From Gammaproteobacteria bacterium (GTDB lineage Bacteria; Pseudomonadota; Gammaproteobacteria; Pseudomonadales; Halieaceae): DNA of 64,000 nt. The position numbers and the translations under genes were made by a program. The first letter of the stretch is position 1. Each line of letters opens with the position of its first letter. The stretch spans positions 496,001 through 560,000 of the forward strand of contig JANSYN010000001.1 of assembly GCA_024742415.1 (NCBI GenBank), in the 5' to 3' direction. Below the pieces are notes generated by a model. It was not told the DNA's origin, searched no databases, and was given only the letters and a program-made list of their open reading frames with translations. Shown here piece by piece: positions 1 through 8,429 of the stretch.

Positions 1-1140
1 CTGGAAGATGCCAGTGCCAGCGTACACCTGGGTATCGATTGGCTCTCCAGTGTGGCGTTCGAGCACACCCATTCGATCGGTAAACGAGTGCTTGTTCTGG
101 GCGGTGGTAACACGGCAATGGATTGCTGCCGCACGTCCAAGCGGTTGGGTGGGGAAGACGTGCGCGTGGTGGTGCGTAGCCCCTTCGAAGACATGAAAGC
201 CTCCCCCTGGGAAAAAGAAGATGCGATGCATGAAGGCATTCCCATTTACAACAACCACGTGCCCAAGGAATTCGTCGTTGAAGACGGTAAGTTGCTGGGT
301 ATGCGCTTCCAGAAGGTAGAGGCGCAGTACGACGAGGAGGGTAATCGATCGCTGGTGCCGACCGATGAAGACCTTGTGTTCATGGAGGCCGACGAGGTAC
401 TGATGGCTATCGGCCAGGAAAACTCTTTCCCCTGGATCGAGCGGGACCTTGGTATTGAGTTCGATAAGTGGGACATGCCCGTCGTCAACGAGATCACGTT
501 TCAGTCCACAAACGAGCGCGTATTTTTTGGCGGCGATGCCGCGTTTGGCCCGGAGAACGTGATCACCGCAGTGGCCCATGGCCACCAGGCAGCAGTCAGT
601 ATCGACTTGTTCTGCAAGGGAGAGGACGTCAACAAGCGCCTGGCCCCGGAAGTGAATCTCACCAGCCAGAAAATGGGTGTGCACGAGTGGAGCTACGACA
701 ACGCGATTGAAACCGACAAGCGATACGTGGTTCCGCTGGCGCCACTGGAGGCGTCATTGGCAGACCGCAAGATGGAGGTCGAACTCGGCTTTGATGTTGC
801 CACCGGCTATAAAGAGGCAGAACGTTGTCTGAACTGTGACGTGCAGACGGTTTTCTATGAAGATCGCTGCATTGAATGCGATGCCTGCGTGGATATATGC
901 CCCACGGATTGCATCACTTTCACACACAACGGTGACGAAGACGAACTGCGAACGCGCCTGACCGCGCCCGCCCGCGAACTCTCGCAGGATCTTTACGTGT
1001 CAGCTGACTTGCCGACCCAGCGCGTCATGGTTAAAGACGAGAACGTTTGTCTGCATTGCGGCCTGTGTGCCGAGCGCTGTCCGACCACGGCCTGGGACAT
1101 GCAAAAATTTCTTTATAACGTAGCGCAGGCGGGGCAGTAG
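1..1140 (+). CDS. GltD-like FAD/NAD(P) oxidoreductase with C-terminal 2x[4Fe-4S] domain (5' end outside window)
   Basis: The frame is open to the left edge, so the start lies outside the window; the GTG at 52 is probably internal. The visible 379 residues hold the second dinucleotide-binding domain of the glutamate-synthase small-subunit family (GGGNTAMD near residue 35) and the FAD-closing segment (FFGGDAAFGPENV near residue 195). The C-terminus carries two ferredoxin-type motifs, CIECDACVDICP and CLHCGLCAERCP, each C-x2-C-x2-C-x3-CP. It ends 2 bp before the gamma-alpha subunit of a 2-oxoacid:ferredoxin oxidoreductase and is surely co-transcribed with it. Inference: it moves electrons between the oxidoreductase or ferredoxin and NAD(P). 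Such fused flavoprotein/ferredoxin partners occur with this oxidoreductase class in aerobic proteobacteria. The family is clear; the exact electron partner is not. Confidence 0.85.
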   Translation: MEDASASVHLGIDWLSSVAFEHTHSIGKRVLVLGGGNTAMDCCRTSKRLGGEDVRVVVRSPFEDMKASPWEKEDAMHEGIPIYNNHVPKEFVVEDGKLLGMRFQKVEAQYDEEGNRSLVPTDEDLVFMEADEVLMAIGQENSFPWIERDLGIEFDKWDMPVVNEITFQSTNERVFFGGDAAFGPENVITAVAHGHQAAVSIDLFCKGEDVNKRLAPEVNLTSQKMGVHEWSYDNAIETDKRYVVPLAPLEASLADRKMEVELGFDVATGYKEAERCLNCDVQTVFYEDRCIECDACVDICPTDCITFTHNGDEDELRTRLTAPARELSQDLYVSADLPTQRVMVKDENVCLHCGLCAERCPTTAWDMQKFLYNVAQAGQ

Positions 1141-1142
1141 TC

Positions 1143-3005
1143 ATGAAGCGTATAGAATCCGTTAACGACTTTGTGATCAAGTTCGCCAACGTCAATGGTA
1201 CTGGCTCGGCAAGCGCCAACAATCTGTTCGCCAAAGCGCTGTTTCGTATGGGCATCCCCGTGTCCCCGAAAAATATTTTCCCATCGAACATACAGGGCCT
1301 GCCCACCTGGTACGAGGTGAGGGTGAATGACAAGGGCTACCTGGGGCGTCGTGGGGGCGTTGATATCGCCCTGTCTGTGAATCCACAAAGTATGGCGCAG
1401 GACATCCAGGAGGTGGAAGCCGGCGGTTACTTTGTGTATGACAACACCAAGCCACTGGACCTTCGCCTGTTGCGCGACGATGTGAATATCATCGGGATAC
1501 CGCTGACCACAATCTGTAACCAGGAGTATTCCGACCCGAGACAGCGCCAGCTGTTCAAGAATGTCATTTACGTGGGAGCCCTGGCGGCCCTGCTGGATAT
1601 GGATTTCAAGGTATTGACCAGCCTGGTCGAGGATCAGTTCAAGGGTAAGGAAAAACTGGTGCTGCCTAATATTCATGCGCTGGAACTGGGCCATCAGTGG
1701 ACTCGTAACAACTACGAGTGCCCCATCGGTATTCGCGTTGAGACCAGCGATAAAGTGGGCGACAAAATACTGCTGGACGGCAACACCGCGCTGGGCCTGG
1801 GTGCGGTGTATGGTGGTGCCACCGTCGCCGCCTGGTATCCGATTACACCATCGACGTCAGTGGTCGATGCCTTTGACAAGTACGTCAAGCGCATGCGTAT
1901 TGATCCGGGCACGGGCCGTAAAAACTACGCGATCGTGCAGGCCGAAGACGAACTGGCGGCAATCGGCATGGCAATCGGTGCCGCCTGGAATGGCGCGCGC
2001 GCTTTCACCGCAACGTCGGGTCCCGGCGTTTCTTTGATGAGTGAGTTTCTTGGCCTGGCGTATTTTGCCGAGATACCCACCGTGCTGTTTAACGTGCAGC
2101 GCGCGGGCCCCTCGACCGGCATGCCTACGCGAACCCAGCAGTCTGATGTGCTTTCCTGCGCCTATGCGTCTCACGGCGACACCAAGCAGGTGTTGCTGTT
2201 TCCATCGACTCCGGGTGAGTGCTTTGATTTTGGTGCGCAGGCGTTTGATCTCGCCGAGCGCCTGCAGACGCCGATTATCGTGATGTCCGACCTCGACCTG
2301 GGAATGAACGACAACATGTCGCCTCCGCTGGAGTGGGATGACGAAAGAACCTATGACCGTGGCAAGGTTGTCACGGCACAAGATCTGGAAAACGGCATGG
2401 ATTTTGGGCGCTACCTGGATGTGGACGGAGACGCAATCTGCTACCGAACCTATCCGGGAACGCATGCTACCAAAGGCGCGTTTTTCACCCGCGGCACCTC
2501 GCGTAACGAGTATGCGGTGTATACGGAGAAGGGCGAGGAGTATGAGCAAAACATGCTGCGCCTGCTGCGCAAGTGGGAGACGATTAAAGACTACGTGCCC
2601 CAGCCAGAGATTAACCCCTGCGGTAAAGAGACGCGCTTTGGTGTGATTTACTTTGGCACCAGTGAGGAGTCATCCAGGGAAGCCCTCGACTATCTGTCCC
2701 ATGATGGTATTCACATGGACGCCATGCGCGTTCGTTCTTTTCCATTCAACAGCGCAGTAAAGGACTTTATCGAGGCCCACGAAGAGGTGTTTGTGATAGA
2801 GCAGAACCGCGATGCACAGCTGCGTACACTGCTGATGGCAGAGTTTGAATTCGGGCCGGACAAACTCAAATCGGTACTGTGCTTTGATGGAACTCCCATC
2901 AGTGCACGCAATATTCGCAAGCAGATCAGGACCCACCTGAACGGCGACAATGTGAAGCCAATACATCAACGCACTGTTGCCAGCGCTGCAGGAGAGAAGT
3001 CATGA
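1143..3005 (+). CDS. 2-oxoacid:acceptor oxidoreductase, fused gamma-alpha subunit
   Basis: This 620-residue protein has the gamma (PF01558-like) domain at residues about 10-190, with NVNGTGSASANNL at its start. The alpha/pyrimidine-binding POR_N domain follows from about residue 210 (YPITPSTSVVDAF), then the C-terminal domain II. Gamma-alpha fusions of this size are typical of 2-oxoglutarate or branched-chain 2-oxoacid:ferredoxin oxidoreductases (KorA type). These oxidatively decarboxylate a 2-oxoacid to an acyl-CoA while reducing ferredoxin. The start ATG is 2 bp after the preceding stop, and the stop overlaps the next start (ATGA). A full NAD-linked 2-oxoglutarate dehydrogenase is also encoded at 21.5-27.2 kb, so this complex is either a second 2-oxoglutarate route or acts on another 2-oxoacid. 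The substrate cannot be read from the sequence. Confidence 0.85.
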   Translation: MKRIESVNDFVIKFANVNGTGSASANNLFAKALFRMGIPVSPKNIFPSNIQGLPTWYEVRVNDKGYLGRRGGVDIALSVNPQSMAQDIQEVEAGGYFVYDNTKPLDLRLLRDDVNIIGIPLTTICNQEYSDPRQRQLFKNVIYVGALAALLDMDFKVLTSLVEDQFKGKEKLVLPNIHALELGHQWTRNNYECPIGIRVETSDKVGDKILLDGNTALGLGAVYGGATVAAWYPITPSTSVVDAFDKYVKRMRIDPGTGRKNYAIVQAEDELAAIGMAIGAAWNGARAFTATSGPGVSLMSEFLGLAYFAEIPTVLFNVQRAGPSTGMPTRTQQSDVLSCAYASHGDTKQVLLFPSTPGECFDFGAQAFDLAERLQTPIIVMSDLDLGMNDNMSPPLEWDDERTYDRGKVVTAQDLENGMDFGRYLDVDGDAICYRTYPGTHATKGAFFTRGTSRNEYAVYTEKGEEYEQNMLRLLRKWETIKDYVPQPEINPCGKETRFGVIYFGTSEESSREALDYLSHDGIHMDAMRVRSFPFNSAVKDFIEAHEEVFVIEQNRDAQLRTLLMAEFEFGPDKLKSVLCFDGTPISARNIRKQIRTHLNGDNVKPIHQRTVASAAGEKS

Positions 3006-4054
3006 GTTATCAGGTCCCCAGGTTTCGTCACCCGGAACTGCCAAAAAATGAACTGGGTTACACCAAGGCAGATTACGAGGGTTCCATCTCAACGCTGTGT
3101 GCCGGCTGTGGCCACGACTCCATCAGTGGCTCGATCGTCAGGGCCTGTCATGAGCTGTCTATCGAACCGCACAAGATTGCCAAACTGTCGGGTATTGGAT
3201 GTTCATCGAAAGCGCCAACGTATTTTCTGGGTAACTCGCACGGGTTCAACTCGGTGCACGGCCGCATGCCTTCCGTCGTGACGGGCGCGGCATTGGCCAA
3301 CAGGGATTTGCTGTACCTGGGCGTGTCTGGCGATGGCGACACGGCTTCGATCGGCATGGGGCAATTTGCCCATGTCGCACGCCGCAACCTGAATATGGTG
3401 TATATCGTTATGAATAACGGTTGCTATGGCCTCACCAAGGGCCAGGATTCCGCCACGGCGGACGAGGGTTCGGCGAGCAAAAAGGGTGAGCCGAGCCCCT
3501 TTGGTGCCATCGATCTTTGCGCAACTGCCCTGCAGTTGGGCGCGACCTTTGTGGCGCGCAGTTTCTCGGGTGATAAAGAACAGTTGGTGCCTTTGATCAA
3601 GGCGGCGATCAGTCACCGTGGCTTCGCCCTCATTGATGTGGTGTCGCCCTGCGTGACCTTCAACAATAACCCGCAATCGACCAAAAGCTACGAGTTTGTG
3701 CGTGAGCACGCAGAGGCGACCGGAACCATCGATTTCGTGCCAATGCGCACTGAGATTACGACCGAGTACAAGCCCGGCTATACGCATGAGGTCACTATGC
3801 ATGATGGATCGTCTATCCACCTGTACAAAGTGGATGAGGACCTCAACCCCTTTGACAGACGCTCAGCGATCAATACCATCGAGGATCATCGGGCCAACGG
3901 CACGATCCTGACTGGTCTCATCTATATGGATGAGGATTCGCGCGACCTGCACGACGTGATGGAAACGTCCCAGCGCCCCCTGAACGAACTGACCGAGGCG
4001 GAGCTGTGTCCGGGCAATAAAATGTTGCAGAACATCAACGCGAGCCTGCGGTAG
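3002..4054 (+). CDS. 2-oxoacid:acceptor oxidoreductase, beta (thiamine diphosphate-binding) subunit
   Basis: The 350-residue protein has the beta-subunit signature CAGCGHDSISG near residue 35. Its thiamine-diphosphate/Mg motif begins GDGDTASIGMGQ near residue 110 and continues to NNGCYGLTKGQ. It overlaps the alpha subunit stop by 4 bp (ATGA), indicating translational coupling. It lacks an extra ferredoxin domain, so the flavoprotein encoded just upstream probably supplies the iron-sulfur clusters for electron exit. Together the three genes form a self-contained oxidoreductase module. The KorB-like assignment by family is firm; whether the substrate is 2-oxoglutarate, pyruvate or an aromatic/branched 2-oxoacid is open. 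Confidence 0.85.
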   Translation: MSYQVPRFRHPELPKNELGYTKADYEGSISTLCAGCGHDSISGSIVRACHELSIEPHKIAKLSGIGCSSKAPTYFLGNSHGFNSVHGRMPSVVTGAALANRDLLYLGVSGDGDTASIGMGQFAHVARRNLNMVYIVMNNGCYGLTKGQDSATADEGSASKKGEPSPFGAIDLCATALQLGATFVARSFSGDKEQLVPLIKAAISHRGFALIDVVSPCVTFNNNPQSTKSYEFVREHAEATGTIDFVPMRTEITTEYKPGYTHEVTMHDGSSIHLYKVDEDLNPFDRRSAINTIEDHRANGTILTGLIYMDEDSRDLHDVMETSQRPLNELTEAELCPGNKMLQNINASLR

Positions 4055-4130
4055 GGTTGCAGGCGAAGTGCTTGGTAGAATGCCCGGTATTCGCGCGCCG
4101 TTTTGCGAGTAGCTGTTGATTTGTTGTCAG

Positions 4131-4163
4131 CTGTCATGTATCTGTCACATTCCAGTCATTTAA
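4131..4163 (+). promoter_or_regulatory. Pho box with three 11-bp direct repeats before phoB
   Basis: Three consecutive 11-bp units read ctgtcatgtat, ctgtcacattc and cagtcatttaa. The first two match the PhoB half-site CTGTCAT plus an AT-rich spacer; the third is a weaker copy. A -10-like tgataa lies at 4172-4177, where a PhoB-activated promoter would have it, and phoB starts at 4202. This indicates autoregulation of phoBR by phosphate starvation. Confidence 0.8.
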
Positions 4164-4201
4164 TACCCCACTGATAAACCTAAGCGGGGGGTAGCGGCAC
4201 T

Positions 4202-4906
4202 ATGTCATCAGGTTCTATTCTGATCGTCGACGACGAATTTGCGATTCGCGATATGTTGAAAATGGCGCTTGAGTTTGAAGGCTTTGAATGCCTCGAGGCA
4301 CAGGACATTCAACAGGCGCACACGATGATCGTGGATGAGATGCCCGAGCTCGTGCTGCTCGACTGGATGCTGCCCGGTGGATCTGGTCTGGAGCTGCTCA
4401 GGCGGCTCAAGCGCGATGAACTGACGCGGGATCTACCCGTCATTATGCTCACGGCGAAAACCGCTGAAGACAACCTCGTGCAAGGCCTGGACGTCGGCGC
4501 CGACGACTACATCACCAAGCCATTTGCGCCCAAGGAGCTGATTGCCCGGATTCGGGCCTTGCTCCGTCGCGTCAAGGGTGCGGTTGATGGCGAACGCGTG
4601 CAGGTCGCGGGTCTGGTACTTGACAGCAACAGCCGCCGGGTTTTTATCGCCGATCATCCATTGGATATGGGCCCCACTGAGTTCAATTTGCTGCAGTTCT
4701 TTATGACACACCCCGAAAGAGCGTATACGCGTAGCCAGTTGCTCGACCGTGTTTGGGGCGCAAACGTCTATGTGGAAGAGCGAACAGTCGATGTGCATAT
4801 TCGGCGTTTGAGAAAAGTACTGCAATCTCCTCATGGCGATTACAGCAACCTGATCCAGACGGTGCGCGGCACCGGTTACCGTTTTTCCTCGGTGGGTGTG
4901 GTGTGA
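4202..4906 (+). CDS. phoB: Phosphate regulon response regulator PhoB
   Basis: The 234-residue OmpR/PhoB-class regulator has a receiver domain at residues 1-120 with the acidic pair (DDEF), the phosphoacceptor Asp in LLDWMLPG and the conserved Lys in ITKPFAPKEL. A winged-helix domain follows at about 130-230 (DRVWGANVYVEERTVDVHIRRLR). It is the usual PhoB length and is followed by phoR, with phoU and the pst genes next. A three-unit Pho box immediately upstream indicates that PhoB activates its own transcription. In cells starved of phosphate it would activate the pst genes downstream. Confidence 0.96.
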   Translation: MSSGSILIVDDEFAIRDMLKMALEFEGFECLEAQDIQQAHTMIVDEMPELVLLDWMLPGGSGLELLRRLKRDELTRDLPVIMLTAKTAEDNLVQGLDVGADDYITKPFAPKELIARIRALLRRVKGAVDGERVQVAGLVLDSNSRRVFIADHPLDMGPTEFNLLQFFMTHPERAYTRSQLLDRVWGANVYVEERTVDVHIRRLRKVLQSPHGDYSNLIQTVRGTGYRFSSVGVV

Positions 4907-4925
4907 CGCCCGACGTGCTCACGCG

Positions 4926-6206
4926 ATGACCTGGACTGCTGCCGCCGCACGCATTGCCGTGTTGCTGGCGGTAGCGCTGCTGTTTGGCTGGATATACGGT
5001 TACCCGCACGAGGCAGTGATCGCCGTCTTGCTTGGCCTCATCGTATTCTGGCTCTATCAGATGGAAAAGGTACAGTCCTGGCTGCAGGATCCGGAGCGGG
5101 CTCCTCCCGATGCCTATGGGGTCTGGGGCGATCTGCTCGCTCGTATCTATTCTCATCAGCGCAAGAATCGCAAAACCCAGAACAAACTACAGGCCAATGT
5201 AACGTATCTGCAGGATTCTTTCGCATCCATGCGCGATGGCGTGGTCATGGTTGACCGCCAGGGCGCGATCAAGTGGTTTAACAAGGCGGCAGAAAAGCTG
5301 CTCAACTTGCGGTATCCGGAAGACACCGCACAGACCTTGACCAATCTGGTGCGTGAGCCAGAGTTTAATGCCTACTTCCTGGCGGACGACTATACCGCTC
5401 CTTTGCAGTACGTCACTGGCGGCGAAAAGCCCCGTTATCGGCGTGTGGAGATCACTCATTTTGGCGCCGGCGAGCGTTTGCTCTTTGTCCGGGATATCAG
5501 CGAATCCGTCAGGTTGGAGAAAATGCGCACCGATTTCGTTGCCAATGTCTCTCACGAGTTGCGTACGCCGCTAACGGTGATCAGTGGCTATTTGAGCACG
5601 TTTCTGGCGCATCAGGGTGAGCTGCCGCAGGCCTACGGCAAGGCGCTGCGTCAAATGAGTCAGCAGGCGGAGCGCATGGAAACGCTGCTCAAGGATTTAC
5701 TGTGGCTGTCGCGTATTGAAACCGAGCAACGCCAGGAGAAGCGCGAGCTCATTGACATTGGCAGTCTGCTCCAGGAAATAAAGGAGGAGTTTCGCGAGGC
5801 CTTTCCCGGCGGCATCGTGGAACTCGTGCTGGAGACTGACAAACGTGTCTATGGGGATTACAGAGAGTTGCACAGCGCTTTTTCCAACCTGCTCAGTAAT
5901 GCGATCAAGTACAGCCCGGACGGGTCGCCGGTAATCGTTCGCTGGTATTCGCAGGAGAACAAATGCATAGTTGAAGTGAAGGATCAGGGCATAGGAATTG
6001 ATGCCGCGCACATACCTCGACTGACTGAGCGTTTCTATCGTGTTGACGACAGCAGGTCATCTGCCACCGGAGGTACGGGGCTGGGGTTGGCTATTGTCAA
6101 GCACGTACTGGCGGCCCATGATGGCACGCTCACAATTCGAAGTGAACTGAACGTCGGCAGCACGTTCACAGTGGAGTTCCCAGAAGGAGGCTCAAGTGAC
6201 ACTTAA
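4926..6206 (+). CDS. phoR: Phosphate regulon sensor histidine kinase PhoR
   Basis: This inner-membrane kinase (426 residues from the ATG at 4926) has two short N-terminal membrane segments and a PAS domain at about 85-190. A HisKA dimerisation domain carries the phospho-His in NVSHELRTPLT, followed by a HATPase domain with N, G1 and G2 boxes (NLLSNAIKY, DQGIGI, GGTGLGLAI). An in-frame GTG at 4896 would overlap phoB by 11 bp, but the ATG 19 bp after the phoB stop gives the normal PhoR N-terminus. Neither start has a strong ribosome site. PhoR senses phosphate status through PstSCAB and PhoU and phosphorylates PhoB. Confidence 0.94.
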   Translation: MTWTAAAARIAVLLAVALLFGWIYGYPHEAVIAVLLGLIVFWLYQMEKVQSWLQDPERAPPDAYGVWGDLLARIYSHQRKNRKTQNKLQANVTYLQDSFASMRDGVVMVDRQGAIKWFNKAAEKLLNLRYPEDTAQTLTNLVREPEFNAYFLADDYTAPLQYVTGGEKPRYRRVEITHFGAGERLLFVRDISESVRLEKMRTDFVANVSHELRTPLTVISGYLSTFLAHQGELPQAYGKALRQMSQQAERMETLLKDLLWLSRIETEQRQEKRELIDIGSLLQEIKEEFREAFPGGIVELVLETDKRVYGDYRELHSAFSNLLSNAIKYSPDGSPVIVRWYSQENKCIVEVKDQGIGIDAAHIPRLTERFYRVDDSRSSATGGTGLGLAIVKHVLAAHDGTLTIRSELNVGSTFTVEFPEGGSSDT

Positions 6207-6918
6207 ACAGGAAGATTACCAACAGCATATATCAGGACGCTTTAACAGCGAGCTGGAATCCCTGCGCAACCATATGCTCGAGATGGGCGGCAAAGTAGAG
6301 AATCAGCTCAAGAGTGCGCTGGACGCAGTGGTGATGCTCGACAGCGGCGAGGCTGAACTGGTCGTAGCCCGCGACAATGAAGTGAACCAGATGGAGATGG
6401 CAATCGACGACGAGTGCGCCACGATCATTGCGCGCCGGCAACCCACCGCGAGCGACCTGCGACTGGTGATCGCCATCATCAAGGTCAACACCGACCTCGA
6501 GCGTATCGGCGACGAAGCCGCAAAGGTCGCCAAGCAGGTGATTCGCATCACCGAGGCCGGTGCTTCTCCCAGTAGCTGCGTCGAATTGAAGCATATTGGC
6601 AATCGCGTGGCGGACATGCTGCAGCAGTCCCTGGATGCGTTTGCACGCCTGGACGTGGAGCAGGCCATTGCCGTGCTCAAGCGTGACCGGGAAGTCGACA
6701 AGGAGTACGGTTCGGCCATGCGCAGCCTGGTGACATTCATGATGGAGGATCCCCGGGCGATCAGCTCGATTCTCAACGAGATGTGGGCGCTGCGCAGCCT
6801 CGAAAGAATAGGCGATCACGCCTGTAACATCGCAGAGCGGGTCATTTACCTGGTGAAGGGCCATGACGTGCGGCATGGCCGTCTGGAGGAGCTCGCGGAT
6901 ATCGCCGACGAGATCTGA
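6196..6918 (+). CDS. phoU: Phosphate signalling complex protein PhoU
   Basis: The 240-residue protein is made of two repeated three-helix PhoU domains. Each has the family's metal-site motif (NTDLERIGDEAAKVA near residue 95, RSLERIGDHACNIAE near residue 200). The GTG start at 6196 overlaps phoR by 11 bp and is set by a strong AGGAGG-type site at 6183-6189. PhoU restrains PhoR and the Pst transporter when phosphate is plentiful. Here it sits between phoR and pstS, not at the end of the pst operon as in Escherichia coli, so it is likely translated with phoBR. Assignment is secure. Confidence 0.95.
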   Translation: MTLKQEDYQQHISGRFNSELESLRNHMLEMGGKVENQLKSALDAVVMLDSGEAELVVARDNEVNQMEMAIDDECATIIARRQPTASDLRLVIAIIKVNTDLERIGDEAAKVAKQVIRITEAGASPSSCVELKHIGNRVADMLQQSLDAFARLDVEQAIAVLKRDREVDKEYGSAMRSLVTFMMEDPRAISSILNEMWALRSLERIGDHACNIAERVIYLVKGHDVRHGRLEELADIADEI

Positions 6919-7058
6919 CCCCCGTTGGTTTTCGATACCCGGCACCCTGGCTTTTCACTATGAAATACTGGTGGCGAAGGCGCAGAAAATCCGGCATTGT
7001 GCGGCCGACGCAACGGCGGGGGGTGGGTTTTTGGCCAGCTTCCGCCGGCCTTGCCGGC

Positions 7059-7092
7059 CTGTCATATTTGCGTAACATAAGCGCCATAGAAT
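7059..7092 (+). promoter_or_regulatory. Probable Pho box and -10 element before pstS
   Basis: CTGTCATATTT at 7059-7069 is a good PhoB half-site. The next 11 bp (7070-7080, gcgtaacataa) is a degenerate second half, and a -10-like TAGAAT lies at 7087-7092. This sits about 70 bp before the pstS start, giving pstS its own phosphate-controlled promoter separate from phoB. Confidence 0.65.
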
Positions 7093-7160
7093 GGCCCCGG
7101 CACGCGACACGGTGCGCAAGACGCGGTTCAAACTCACTAGATCATGAGGGGAGCAATCAG

Positions 7161-8303
7161 GTGAAAAAGCAAATTTTGGGTGGATTACTGGCCGTATCAC
7201 TGGGTTGTATGGCTTCTGCCAGCCTCGCTGCGAACCGCGACAGCGTCAGCGTTGTGGGCTCTTCGACTGTTTACCCATTCGCTACAGTGGTCGCCGAGCG
7301 TTTTGGGCGATCCACCAGCTTCAAGGCGCCAAAAATTGAATCCACTGGCTCTGGCGGGGGGCTTAAGCTGTTCTGCAGTGGCGTGGGCGCGAACACGCCT
7401 GACATCACAAACTCCTCACGCCGTATCAAGAAAAGCGAGTACGACGATTGCCAGGCCAACGGCGTCACTAGCATCATTGAGGTGTTCGTAGGTTATGACG
7501 GTATTGCAATCGCCAACGCCAAGACGGCGCCGATGCTGAAGCTGAGCCTCACCGACCTGTATTATGCGTTGGCCAAGGACGTACCCGGTGCGGACGGCAA
7601 GCTTGTTCCCAACCCGAATATGCTGTGGAGCGACATCAACCCGGCGCTTCCCGCCACTAAAATCGAAGTGCTGGGTCCACCTCCCACCTCCGGCACGCGT
7701 GATGCCTTCTCGGAGCTGGCAATGGGTGGCGGTGCCAAGGGTGTGCCCAGCCTCAAGGCGCTGTACGACCTTGGCGCAGACCAGGCCACCGAAATCAAGG
7801 CAGCGATCGCCGCGTTAGGTATGCCCGAGGGGTTCTACCAGGCCATGGTCGACAAAAAAGGCAAGGCCCCCAAAGGCAGCGACATCTTTAAGACCATTGC
7901 CTATTCCCTGCGAGAAGATGGCGCCTATATCGAAGCGGGAGAGAACGATAACCTGATCGTGCAAAAACTGGAGGCCAACCCTGCTGCGCTGGGGATCTTC
8001 GGCTACAGCTTTCTTGAAGAAAACGGCGACAAGGTACAGGGCTCGGTCATCGACGGCGTGGCTGCCACTTTCGACACTATCGCCGGCGGTGAGTATCCAG
8101 TCTCAAGGCCCTTGTATTTCTACCTCAAGGGCGCGCATGTCGGTAAAATCCCCGGCATCCAGGAGTATGCACTGGAGTTCACCTCTGATCGTGCAATGGG
8201 TGAAGACGGTTATCTTCTTGATCGCGGGTTGATACCCCTGCCTTACGATGCGTTAAAGCAGGTGCAGGATGATGTGAAACGCCTCAAACCGCTGGAAATG
8301 TGA
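7161..8303 (+). CDS. pstS: Phosphate ABC transporter periplasmic binding protein PstS
   Basis: The open frame begins at 6960, but the GTG at 7161 follows a GAGGGGAG ribosome site and starts a clear signal peptide (KKQILGGLLAVSLGC, cleavage near ASLA-A). The mature protein begins with the phosphate-binding signature VVGSSTVYPFA and has the second loop TGSGGGLKLFC. The protein is 380 residues, like the longer PstS of many marine and pseudomonad species. It binds phosphate in the periplasm and delivers it to PstCA. A terminator-like hairpin directly after the gene probably keeps PstS more abundant than the membrane parts. Confidence 0.95.
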   Translation: MKKQILGGLLAVSLGCMASASLAANRDSVSVVGSSTVYPFATVVAERFGRSTSFKAPKIESTGSGGGLKLFCSGVGANTPDITNSSRRIKKSEYDDCQANGVTSIIEVFVGYDGIAIANAKTAPMLKLSLTDLYYALAKDVPGADGKLVPNPNMLWSDINPALPATKIEVLGPPPTSGTRDAFSELAMGGGAKGVPSLKALYDLGADQATEIKAAIAALGMPEGFYQAMVDKKGKAPKGSDIFKTIAYSLREDGAYIEAGENDNLIVQKLEANPAALGIFGYSFLEENGDKVQGSVIDGVAATFDTIAGGEYPVSRPLYFYLKGAHVGKIPGIQEYALEFTSDRAMGEDGYLLDRGLIPLPYDALKQVQDDVKRLKPLEM

Positions 8304-8340
8304 CAAGGGCTGGTGATTCAGCAGGCTGGATTGTCTAAAG

Positions 8341-8368
8341 GTGCGCCGTTGCTGACGGCGCACTTTTT
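8341..8368 (+). terminator. Intrinsic terminator/attenuator between pstS and pstC
   Basis: A perfect 9-bp stem (gtgcgccgt / acggcgcac) with a 5-nt loop is followed by five T. It lies 37 bp after pstS and 61 bp before pstC, so it can reduce expression of pstCAB relative to pstS. Confidence 0.85.
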
Positions 8369-8429
8369 CTGTTTCAGGAGGCGCATCAGGCTGCTGTTCG
8401 TTTAGTTTCAGTTGCCCCTAGCAAAGATT

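Noticed and set aside
4044-4064. Hairpin at the end of the oxidoreductase beta subunit gene as a terminator
   Set aside because: The 6-bp stem includes the last codons, has a 9-nt loop and no T-run.
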